From contig DATMOG010000074.1 of assembly GCA_035568375.1 (NCBI GenBank), positions 1 to 6,553 on the forward strand: a stretch of DNA of 6,553 bases. The letters run 5' to 3'. The notes under the pieces are model-generated. The model was not told where the DNA came from. It worked only from the letters and a program-made list of their open reading frames with translations, and did not search any database. Origin of the DNA: JACDET01 sp035568375. GTDB taxonomy: Bacteria > Patescibacteriota > Microgenomatia > Levybacterales > UBA12049. This document shows, piece after piece, positions 1 to 5,129 of the stretch (positions within the stretch are counted from its first letter, which is position 1; each line of letters starts with the position of its first letter). Made by a program: the position numbers and the translations under genes.

Positions 1-40
1 GGTGGAACTTGCCAACATCTATACCAACAATCGTTTTCAT
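1..40 (-). CDS. IS110-family DEDD recombinase (transposase), N-terminus only
   Basis: Thirteen codons are visible, reading MKTIVGIDVGKFH. The G-I-D-V-G-K segment is the first strand of the RuvC-like DEDD domain of IS110 transposases, and its Asp is the first catalytic acidic residue of that family. An AGGAGG SD lies at 50-55. Two ATGs follow it, at 44 and 40, in different frames. The one at 40 was chosen because only that frame gives the IS110 N-terminus, although its SD spacing (9 nt) is longer than that of the other (5 nt). The family acts as a bridge-RNA-guided recombinase. The call rests on few residues, but the structured RNA-like leader supports it. Other RNase H-fold proteins, such as ROK or ASKHA kinases, can start similarly. 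Confidence 0.68.
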   Translation of the reverse strand, partial: MKTIVGIDVGKFH

Positions 41-59
41 ACATTTTTTCCTCCTTTCT

Positions 60-279
60 ACGTTTGATGAATCGGGGAAGAACCCAAGCGCCATCCCATG
101 CATCCTCTCGTGAGATCCGATGTCTTAGCAAAAGCTAAGCATCATCTAGCTGATTCGCATTCAGTATGGATGGTGTCTGGGATACCAGTCTTTCGTTGGA
201 GGTCGAATAAATCGCCTCATGGAGGTGAACGGTATCCCCAGAACACAAACGCTATTCGATTTTATCAAATCGTTTAGTG
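60..279 (-). ncRNA. Predicted IS110 bridge RNA (5' hairpin, target-binding loop, donor-binding loop)
   Basis: Read on the minus strand, three structures follow in order. (1) A hairpin with a 6-bp stem, 272-267 with 262-257, and a GATA loop. (2) An 8-bp stem, GGGATACC at 238-231 with GGTATCCC at 186-179. It encloses a symmetric 12/12-nt internal loop (230-219 and 198-187) and a 7-bp inner hairpin with one bulge (218-199). (3) An 8-bp stem with one bulge, 173-166 with 99-91. It encloses an internal loop of 22 and 19 nt (165-144 and 118-100) and a 10-bp inner hairpin with one bulge and a TTTT loop (143-119). A 5' hairpin, target-binding loop and donor-binding loop upstream of the recombinase is the published IS621 architecture. 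The ends are approximate: the 5' end is set from a CATAAT -10 box at 291-286, and the 3' end lies near the recombinase SD. Confidence 0.7.
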
Positions 280-290
280 ATCTTTATTAT
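262..290 (+). promoter_or_regulatory. Possible outward promoter in the IS110 left end
   Basis: TTATCA (262-267), a 17-nt spacer and TATTAT (285-290) match the sigma70 consensus at 4/6 and 5/6. Transcription would begin near 296-298, leaving a leader of about 10 nt that still carries AGGTGA before the ATG at 307. Both boxes lie inside the element, so the IS would supply the promoter of the downstream gene. The -10 overlaps CATAAT on the opposite strand (291-286), which is well placed to drive the bridge RNA if the joined right end supplies a -35. Confidence 0.4.
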
Positions 291-302
291 GAGAGGAGGT
301 GA
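291..302 (-). other. Predicted IS110 insertion junction with CT core
   Basis: On the minus strand the junction reads TCACCTC-CT-CTC, with the proposed CT core at 295-294. TCACCTCC (302-295) is identical to the 5' strand of the first internal loop (228-221), as expected for a left target guide. TCCTCTC (297-291) is exactly complementary to GAGAGGA on the 3' strand of the second internal loop (109-103), as expected for a right donor guide. The matches overlap at the core, as a bridge-RNA junction should. CT is also the IS621 core. The matches are seen directly; the guide assignment is inferred. Confidence 0.6.
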
Positions 303-303
303 T
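294..303 (+). promoter_or_regulatory. Strong Shine-Dalgarno sequence
   Basis: AGGAGGTGAT is complementary to almost the whole 16S rRNA anti-SD. GGAGG ends 7 nt before the ATG at 307 and fixes that start. It contrasts with pyk, rplS and pyrG here, which have no SD. It also coincides with the proposed IS110 target site, which appears to have been cut and rejoined without loss of the SD. Confidence 0.8.
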
Positions 304-306
304 TAG

Positions 307-639
307 ATGCTTAAAAGAAAAGTTATAACAGCTTTTGCAACAGGCGCAATTATGTTAGCAACGCTGACACCATTTGCTTCTGCAGCAACACTTAACGCAG
401 ATACTGCAACAACAAATTCAGTATCATCACTGACATCAACAGTGACAGGATTAGCTACAGGTGCTCTAACTACTCTTAGTAACTTGCTTGGTGGCAATAA
501 TGTAAATACGAATACCACCACTAATGTAACCAGTAGTAATGGTAGTACATCAGCAAGTGTGAATAATCAAACTGGGGCGAGCGTATTGGGCAATGCTGTC
601 AATGCAACAACTAATGTAAACACTCAGCTTGGGTTATAA
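307..639 (+). CDS. Small secreted Thr/Ser/Asn-rich protein, function unknown
   Basis: This 110-residue protein is probably exported by Sec. Residues 1-26 form a classical signal peptide: a basic N-terminus (MLKRK), a hydrophobic core (about 6-22) and an A-S-A cleavage site before Ala27. The mature part of about 84 residues is dominated by Thr, Ser, Asn, Ala and Gly. It has no Cys, Lys, Arg, Glu or His, and a single charged residue, Asp32. Residues 41-62 form an alternating polar/hydrophobic stretch and 64-90 are rich in N/T/S repeats, which would suit a beta-rich surface polymer or adhesin-like peptide; that is speculation. No family is recognised. The perfect SD, signal peptide and downstream hairpin support a real gene. 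The IS110 element has replaced its native upstream region. Confidence 0.75.
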   Translation: MLKRKVITAFATGAIMLATLTPFASAATLNADTATTNSVSSLTSTVTGLATGALTTLSNLLGGNNVNTNTTTNVTSSNGSTSASVNNQTGASVLGNAVNATTNVNTQLGL

Positions 640-666
640 AAAATAGCTGCTGAATGCATTAGTTCA

Positions 667-695
667 GAAGGTAGTCTTCTTGTAAGGCTGCCTTC
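667..695 (+). terminator. Hairpin after the secreted-protein gene (weak terminator or 3' stabiliser)
   Basis: A 10-bp stem (667-676 with 686-695) with a 9-nt loop begins 27 nt after the stop. Two of its pairs are G-U on the plus-strand RNA and would be A/C mismatches on the minus strand, so it belongs to the rightward transcript. No U-run follows, so intrinsic termination is uncertain. A smaller hairpin (650-667) read leftward is followed by TTTTTT at 644-639 and could end pyk transcripts. Confidence 0.4.
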
Positions 696-768
696 TCATA
701 GGAAGTGGAATAAATAAATTACTATGCACTATATTTGCAACTTCAAATTTCAATACAAATATTATTAT

Positions 769-2169
769 TTATACCTTTTGTACGAGGATCATATTGGTAG
801 TGCCTGTTTGATCAAAAGGCATACCTGCTGAAATGACATATAAATCATTTTTTTCTAGCGGTTCAACAGTATTGGTCTTTGCAATCTCTCTTGCTTGATG
901 AAGCATATCTTCAAAATCCTTTGTTCTTTCAATAATTTGAGGATGCACACCCCAAGAGAAATTTAATTTTCGAACACTTGACATTTCAGGTGAGACAGCA
1001 ACAATTACCTGTGGATGACGATGGCGAGCAATACGCCGAGCTGTTCTTCCACTATGGGTGAATGCGATAACCAAACGAGCTTCTACCCGATCTGCAATAG
1101 CACCAACGGAAGCACCTGTTGCGTTACTAATAGTATTTTTCCCTTCAAAAGATAATGGCTTAAGATATTTTATCGATTCATGAATAATCTTCACCATCAT
1201 CTCAACTGTTTCAACCGGAAATTTGCCTTCTGCTGTTTCAGCAGAAAGCATAATTGCGTCAGATCCATCCAAAATAGCGTTAGCGACATCTGCCACTTCT
1301 GCACGGGTTGGAATAGGTTTTGAGATCATGGATTCAAGCATCTGTGTTGCTGTTATCACAGGCTTTGCTTTTCTGATACAAAGATCAATCAGTTGTTTTT
1401 GGATATGCGGGACTTTTGCAATCGGGATAGCAAGTCCCAAATCACCCCGAGCAACCATCATACCATCTGCTTCTTCTAATATATCCTCTGCATTTTCTAC
1501 ACCATTGGCTGTCTCTATCTTAGCTATAAGCATAATTTGTGAATTCTCAGGCAATAATTCTCGCACATCCCGAATATCTTTAGCTGACTGAACAAAAGAA
1601 ACTGCAAGAGCGTCTGTTTTATGTTCTACCATCAATTTAATAGCTGCTTTATCCTTTTCAGAAATTTTATGATTTGTAAGTGATAGACCTTCTGCTGAAA
1701 ATCCTTTGCGTGGTTTGAGTAATCCACCTACTAATACAATTGTTTCAACCGCATCATCCATCTTTTTATCAACAATGAGCTTAAGAGTTCCGTCATCAAC
1801 GAAAACCTCAGCGCCAGGTTCAAGAACATCTATAATTGAGGGAAAATTAAGACCACACCCGTGTTGATCACCTTCAGAAATATTTTTGGATATAAGAAAC
1901 TTCTGTCCTTTTTGAAGAATTGTATCAGGTTTCACTTCACTAATGCGAATTTTTGGTCCTGGCAGGTCTCCCATAATCGCCAGCGGTCTTCCCAAATGCT
2001 TTTCAGCTTTTCTTATCCATGTAACTCGTTCTATAGCTTCAGTAGATGTTGCATGAGAAAAATTAATACGAAAAACATCAACTCCTGCTTTTGCAAGTTC
2101 AAGAATGTTTTCTTCGGAATGTGATGCAGGACCGATCGTTGCAACTATTTTTATTGGTTTCGTCTTCAT
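769..2169 (-). CDS. pyk: Pyruvate kinase
   Basis: Catalyses phosphoenolpyruvate + ADP to pyruvate + ATP, the last step of glycolysis, in the cytosol. At 466 residues it has the normal length of the short bacterial form without an extra C-terminal PEP-utiliser domain. Visible landmarks are the N-terminal TIM-barrel start KIVATIGPAS (7-16), R-I-N-F-S-H (34-39, substrate and K+ region), G-D-L-P-G-P-K-I-R (67-75), the lid B domain with D-D-G-T (125-128), catalytic K-I-E (217-219: Lys217, Glu219), the Mg2+ site A-R-G-D-L-G (240-245), T-Q-M-L-E-S-M (275-281), P-T-R-A-E-V-A-D-V-A-N-A (287-298) and S-A-E-T-A (309-313). The C-terminal regulatory domain starts near 345. The ATG at 2169 is preceded by a good promoter but no SD. 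The frame is intact, and the gene converges on the secreted-protein gene. Confidence 0.97.
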   Translation of the reverse strand: MKTKPIKIVATIGPASHSEENILELAKAGVDVFRINFSHATSTEAIERVTWIRKAEKHLGRPLAIMGDLPGPKIRISEVKPDTILQKGQKFLISKNISEGDQHGCGLNFPSIIDVLEPGAEVFVDDGTLKLIVDKKMDDAVETIVLVGGLLKPRKGFSAEGLSLTNHKISEKDKAAIKLMVEHKTDALAVSFVQSAKDIRDVRELLPENSQIMLIAKIETANGVENAEDILEEADGMMVARGDLGLAIPIAKVPHIQKQLIDLCIRKAKPVITATQMLESMISKPIPTRAEVADVANAILDGSDAIMLSAETAEGKFPVETVEMMVKIIHESIKYLKPLSFEGKNTISNATGASVGAIADRVEARLVIAFTHSGRTARRIARHRHPQVIVAVSPEMSSVRKLNFSWGVHPQIIERTKDFEDMLHQAREIAKTNTVEPLEKNDLYVISAGMPFDQTGTTNMILVQKV

Positions 2170-2187
2170 AAGATTAAGATAAACCAG

Positions 2188-2216
2188 ATTATACAGCTAG
2201 ATAGTATATTTAACAA
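2188..2216 (-). promoter_or_regulatory. Promoter of pyk
   Basis: On the minus strand TTGTTA (2216-2211), a 17-nt spacer and a perfect TATAAT (2193-2188) lie 18 nt before the pyk ATG. The predicted leader is about 11-12 nt and contains no SD. It sits in the 128-nt gap after rplS, so pyk can be transcribed independently. Confidence 0.7.
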
Positions 2217-2297
2217 GCACTCATCATTATTTTAATATAACAAATGCTAATTAAAAAGAGTTTGAAGAAAATACAATATACTATATTTAATGAACCA

Positions 2298-2582
2298 CTA
2301 GCTTTTTTGAATTTTGAGGTAGCTAAGTTTCGCTCGGCGGATTCTCTTCTTTGAATGTGCTTCAATATCAATCTTTTCAATATTTGGCGAATTAACAGGC
2401 CAAATTCTTTCAACAGCAATTTGACCAACCATTTTTTGAACGGTAAACATTTTATTGTCACCACGACCGCGAATGGCAAGAACAACACCTTTAAAAATCT
2501 GGATACGTGTTTTATCACCTTCCTGAATTCTCTGGTGTACTTTGACAATATCACCTGGAACAAAATTAACTGTTTGTAACAT
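2298..2582 (-). CDS. rplS: 50S ribosomal protein L19
   Basis: L19 binds 23S rRNA at the 30S-50S interface. This 94-residue version has the SH3-like core: P-G-D-I-V-K-V-H (9-16), an EGDKTRIQIFKGVVLA stretch (about 21-36), F-T-V-Q-K (46-50), a VERIWPVNSPNIEKI-type segment (about 57-71) and the basic tail R-R-A-K-L-S-Y-L (81-88). The frame stays open 36 nt upstream to an ATG at 2618, but that start lies in the promoter -35 and would add residues unlike L19, so 2582 was chosen. E. coli L19 is about 115 residues; the N-terminal helix before P-G-D and some C-terminal residues are missing. It is not next to trmD, rimM or rpsP, its usual partners. No SD is seen. Confidence 0.95.
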   Translation of the reverse strand: MLQTVNFVPGDIVKVHQRIQEGDKTRIQIFKGVVLAIRGRGDNKMFTVQKMVGQIAVERIWPVNSPNIEKIDIEAHSKKRIRRAKLSYLKIQKS

Positions 2583-2589
2583 AGAACAT

Positions 2590-2618
2590 ATTATAGCGGA
2601 AATAAAGCCATTACTCAA
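2590..2618 (-). promoter_or_regulatory. Promoter of rplS, predicting a leaderless mRNA
   Basis: On the minus strand TTGAGT (2618-2613), a 17-nt spacer and a perfect TATAAT (2595-2590) end only 7 nt before the ATG at 2582. Transcription should start at or within a base or two of that ATG. A second TATAAT (2635-2630) lies 40 nt upstream without a convincing -35. Confidence 0.72.
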
Positions 2619-2655
2619 GATTTAAAATAATTATAGCCAATTACTAATAACAGAA

Positions 2656-4326
2656 CTATTTTGAGCAGGCATCGATGAATCCGAGAAAAATCGGATGAGG
2701 TTGTAATGGACGACTCTTGTATTCTGGATGTCCCTGAGTTCCCACATAAAAAGGATGATTTGGCACTTCAATAATTTCAACAAGCCCCTCCTCTATAGAT
2801 CGGGCACTGATAATTAATCCATGCTTTTCAAAATCTTCAACAAATTGATTGTTAAACTCATATCGGTGACGATGCCTTTCTGATGTCAAACCATCATCAT
2901 TTAATAGTTGATGATATTTTTTATATAAAGCGTATGCCTTTGTGCCCTTTTTTACTTTTGCTTCCCAACCGCCAAGACGCATTGTTCCGCCATATGCACG
3001 ACGTTCCATAATTTCTTTTTGTGAAGGAATAAGATAAATGACCGGATGTTTTGATTTCGGATCATTTTCAGTTGTATTAGCATCATGCCATTTCAGAACA
3101 GATCTGGCGAAAGCGATTACAGCAAGCTGCATACCATAACATAGACCAAGATAAGGAATCTTCTCTTTTCGTGCGTAATCAGCAGCAGCTATCATTCCTT
3201 CGGCACCGCGTTCTCCCCAGCCAATCGGAACAATGATACCATCTGGTGTACCGATGAGCTCTTTTACATTTTTTGATGTGATTTTTTCTGCACTGACCCA
3301 AGTTGTTTTAACAGAAACATTGTGAGCCCATCCTGCATGATCGAGTGCATCAAAGAGTGCAGCATATGAATCTCGTAACTGATATTCTCCCGTCCCAAAA
3401 TATTTTCCAACTATAGCAATACTAAGAGTCTTCTTCTTTGGTGCTTTTACTTTATCAACGAATTTCTTCCATTCCGCCAATTTTGGTTCTGTCACTGGTA
3501 AATTAAACTTCGTAAGAATTCGTTTAACTAAACCTTGTTGATGCAATACAATCGGAATTTCATAGACTGTATCAACATCAGGATTAGTAATAATATCTTC
3601 TGGGTGCATATTGCAAAAAAGTGCAAAGCGGTCTTTACGACGTTGATCAAGTGGTTTTTCAGAACGGGCAATAATAAAATCTGGCTGAATACCCATAGAA
3701 TTCAGAGTTCGAACGGAAAGCTGAGTCGGTTTTGTCTTAGGTTCACCAAGATGTCCTGGTGTTGGCACATAGCTTACATGCACATGTAACACATCCCCTG
3801 GCATCTTCAATGTCATAATACGAGAGGCTTCATAATACAAAATATTCTGGTATTCACCTGCTGTACCTCCAAGCTCTATCAAAACAATATCTGCATTTTT
3901 CTTTTTACCTAATGAAGTAATTCTTCCAATAATTTCATCGGTAATATGAGGGATTGCTTCGACATCTTCACCGTTATATTCAAATCGCCGCTCTCTATCA
4001 ATAACTGTCTGATAAATTTTACCGATCGTTACAAAATTTTCTCGACCCATATCTTCATTAAGAAATTTCTCATAGGTTCCGATATCCATGTCTCCTTCAG
4101 TACCATCCTCACAAAGGAATGGATCACCGTGTTCAATCGGATTGATAGTACCTGCATCAAGATTAAGATAGTTCTCGAATTTAATAGGAGCGACAGTAAA
4201 ACCAGCTTGTTTGAGAAGGAAAGCTATCGAGGAGGAGGTGAGTCCTTTACCTATACCAGATATGACTCCACCGGAGACAAAAATGTATTTTGTTTTTTTC
4301 AATGATTGCGTCTTTCTATCGGGCAC
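2656..4326 (-). CDS. pyrG: CTP synthase (glutamine-hydrolysing)
   Basis: Makes CTP from UTP, ATP and glutamine, in the last step of de novo pyrimidine synthesis. The 556 residues form an amidoligase domain (about 12-280) and a class I glutamine amidotransferase domain (about 300-552). The synthetase P-loop is S-G-G-V-I-S-G-I-G-K-G (18-28). Also seen are E-D-G (73-75), E-L-G-G-T (151-155, Mg2+ Glu151) and G-E-P-K-T-K-P-T-Q (194-202). The glutaminase has Cys396 in G-L-C-Y-G-M-Q, and His533 and Glu535 in H-P-E-Y. R-H-R-H-R-Y-E (484-490) is also intact. Variants from the usual bacterial form are K-F-E-N-Y at 49-53 (commonly K-x-D-P-Y) and P-I-G-W-G at 367-371 (commonly P-G-G-F-G). The start is GTG at 4326, just after a promoter and with no SD. 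The gene lies 46 nt after mazG. Confidence 0.96.
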   Translation of the reverse strand: MPDRKTQSLKKTKYIFVSGGVISGIGKGLTSSSIAFLLKQAGFTVAPIKFENYLNLDAGTINPIEHGDPFLCEDGTEGDMDIGTYEKFLNEDMGRENFVTIGKIYQTVIDRERRFEYNGEDVEAIPHITDEIIGRITSLGKKKNADIVLIELGGTAGEYQNILYYEASRIMTLKMPGDVLHVHVSYVPTPGHLGEPKTKPTQLSVRTLNSMGIQPDFIIARSEKPLDQRRKDRFALFCNMHPEDIITNPDVDTVYEIPIVLHQQGLVKRILTKFNLPVTEPKLAEWKKFVDKVKAPKKKTLSIAIVGKYFGTGEYQLRDSYAALFDALDHAGWAHNVSVKTTWVSAEKITSKNVKELIGTPDGIIVPIGWGERGAEGMIAAADYARKEKIPYLGLCYGMQLAVIAFARSVLKWHDANTTENDPKSKHPVIYLIPSQKEIMERRAYGGTMRLGGWEAKVKKGTKAYALYKKYHQLLNDDGLTSERHRHRYEFNNQFVEDFEKHGLIISARSIEEGLVEIIEVPNHPFYVGTQGHPEYKSRPLQPHPIFLGFIDACSK

Positions 4327-4331
4327 GATTT

Positions 4332-4360
4332 ATGTTACCAAATCAAACTAAATGTGTCAA
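4332..4360 (-). promoter_or_regulatory. Promoter of pyrG, predicting a leaderless mRNA
   Basis: On the minus strand a perfect TTGACA (4360-4355), a 17-nt spacer and TAACAT (4337-4332, 4/6) end 5 nt before the GTG at 4326. The predicted start of transcription falls on the start codon. The promoter occupies the gap between mazG and pyrG, so pyrG need not depend on read-through. Confidence 0.65.
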
Positions 4361-4372
4361 TAACTTAAGCAT

Positions 4373-4684
4373 TCAATCAGACTTAGTCCAAACTAACCAT
4401 TTTTCTTTAATTTCTTTTTCTAAATCAACTTCGTAATGTTTTGCTAAAAGTAACACATGAGATAAAACATCTGCAATCTCGTTACGAAATTCTGTACGTA
4501 ACTCTTCTTCTGTCTTATTTTTCTTTCTGGCTTGACCAGTCATTTTTAGATAACTCTGAACAAGTTCACCCAATTCCTCTTGCAATTTAAGAAGAAACCA
4601 TTCTGAATCTCTTTTTATACCAAACTTTTTTGCATATGCTTGAGAAACTTCTTCAACTTTAATAGTAAGTGTTTTTATACCCAT
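4373..4684 (-). CDS. MazG-like nucleotide pyrophosphohydrolase
   Basis: A 103-residue single-domain member of the all-alpha NTP pyrophosphatase superfamily, whose members hydrolyse nucleoside triphosphates to monophosphate and pyrophosphate. The Mg2+-binding signature is present: E-E-x-x-E at 36-40 (Glu36, Glu37, Glu40) and E-x-x-D at 69-72 (Glu69, Asp72), in two helices joined by a basic linker (about 50-60). It is about half the length of two-domain E. coli MazG and resembles the short MazG-like/RS21-C6 type. The substrate cannot be read from the sequence. The ATG at 4684 lies 35 nt after the tRNA-Gly gene with no clear promoter between them, so the two are probably co-transcribed. No strong SD is seen. 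The neighbouring pyrG suggests a nucleotide-pool role. Confidence 0.85.
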   Translation of the reverse strand: MGIKTLTIKVEEVSQAYAKKFGIKRDSEWFLLKLQEELGELVQSYLKMTGQARKKNKTEEELRTEFRNEIADVLSHVLLLAKHYEVDLEKEIKEKWLVWTKSD

Positions 4685-4719
4685 TTTCTGCTTTCAAATA
4701 TTCTTTTAGAACACCTCTG

Positions 4720-4791
4720 AGCAGGATACGGGAGTCGAACCCGCCATCTCTTCCTTGGGAAGGAAGCGTGTAACCGATACACCAATCCTGC
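4720..4791 (-). tRNA. tRNA-Gly (anticodon CCC)
   Basis: A complete 72-nt cloverleaf on the minus strand. The acceptor stem is GCAGGAT with ATCCTGC (7/7), the D stem GTGT with ACAC, and the D loop contains GG. The anticodon stem is CTTCC with GGAAG around loop TTCCCAA, with anticodon CCC at 4759-4757 reading GGG. The variable loop has 5 nt. The T arm is GCGGG-TTCGACT-CCCGT, with one G-U pair. The discriminator base is U and no CCA is encoded, so CCA must be added by nucleotidyltransferase. mazG follows 35 nt downstream. Confidence 0.95.
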
Positions 4792-4827
4792 GGGATAGAT
4801 ACTCCAACAAAATGGACAGTAAGCTGG

Positions 4828-4856
4828 ATTTTACAATATGTCCAACAAAAACACAA
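4828..4856 (-). promoter_or_regulatory. Possible promoter of tRNA-Gly (and mazG)
   Basis: On the minus strand TTGTGT (4856-4851, 3/6), a 17-nt spacer and TAAAAT (4833-4828, 5/6) predict a start near 4821 and a 5' leader of about 30 nt before the tRNA. A 10-bp direct repeat (TCCAACAAAA on the plus strand, 4803-4812 and 4841-4850) lies in and below it. Confidence 0.4.
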
Positions 4857-5023
4857 ACAAACAACAAAAAAGGCCAATAATAGCTTTTCTTAAAGCTCAT
4901 GAGCTACAAATTACTTCATTAACACTATCAAATAAAATAAGAGTGTCAAAAATTGTTAAGGCTCAAAATATATTTATAAAAGGAATTCGCAACAAATTGA
5001 GAAAAAAAAGAAGTTATAGATAA
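4838..5023 (+). CDS. Doubtful small basic ORF, 61 residues
   Basis: An ATG-started frame diverging from tRNA-Gly, encoding a Lys/Arg/Asn/Gln-rich peptide with a strongly basic C-terminus (K-L-R-K-K-R-S-Y-R) and no signal peptide or membrane segment. No family is recognised. No SD is present; TACAAT ends directly against the ATG, too close to serve as its -10. AT-rich DNA often yields such Lys/Asn/Ile-rich frames by chance. It is listed because the 4792-5129 stretch otherwise holds only the tRNA promoter and AT-rich sequence. From 5024 to 5129 only a weak AT-only hairpin (5100-5119) is visible. Confidence 0.2.
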   Translation: MSNKNTNKQQKRPIIAFLKAHELQITSLTLSNKIRVSKIVKAQNIFIKGIRNKLRKKRSYR

Positions 5024-5129
5024 GATAATAAAAGTGATAAATTGTATATTATTTTTAAATTAAATTTTTGAAGAATACGTTTAATAACAATCAAAGTGGT
5101 CTTATACATTTATATAAGAAGACACTGGA

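Larger units (their letters stand above)
1..295 (-). mobile_element. IS110-family insertion sequence, left end (partial)
   Basis: This is the recombinase-proximal left end of an IS110-type element, reading leftward and cut by the window edge. It holds the first codons of the recombinase, an SD sequence, a long structured non-coding stretch, and a junction with the SD of the gene at 307. IS110 elements lack ordinary terminal inverted repeats, and none is seen. The outer boundary was therefore placed at a CT dinucleotide (minus strand, 295-294), where two loop strands of the predicted guide RNA match the DNA. Known IS110-group elements such as IS621 have the same order: left end, bridge RNA, recombinase. 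The right end lies outside the window, so the boundary is inferred. Confidence 0.72.

Noticed and set aside
60..300. Riboswitch or leader for the gene at 307 in the same structured DNA, read on the plus strand
   Set aside because: No known riboswitch motif was recognised, and the IS110 start codon context, loop matches and orientation favour a minus-strand bridge RNA.
303..521. 72-codon minus-strand ORF antisense to the secreted-protein gene
   Set aside because: It is a shadow of the gene at 307-639, which has a perfect SD and a signal peptide; this frame has neither.
2276..2289. Near-palindrome AATATAGTATATT between rplS and pyk (on the minus strand)
   Set aside because: It has a single central base, cannot form a stable hairpin, and is easily produced by AT-rich DNA.
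2210..2563. 117-codon minus-strand ORF overlapping rplS
   Set aside because: It is an out-of-frame shadow of rplS that runs into the pyk promoter; no recognisable domain.
4659..4900. Two minus-strand ORFs (4659-4877 and 4706-4900) with a hydrophobic N-terminus
   Set aside because: Both run through the tRNA-Gly gene, have no SD and translate its stems; they are spurious.
5100..5119. AT-only hairpin after the LysM gene (7-bp stem, 6-nt loop)
   Set aside because: No GC pairs beyond one and no U-run on the minus strand; too weak to call a terminator.
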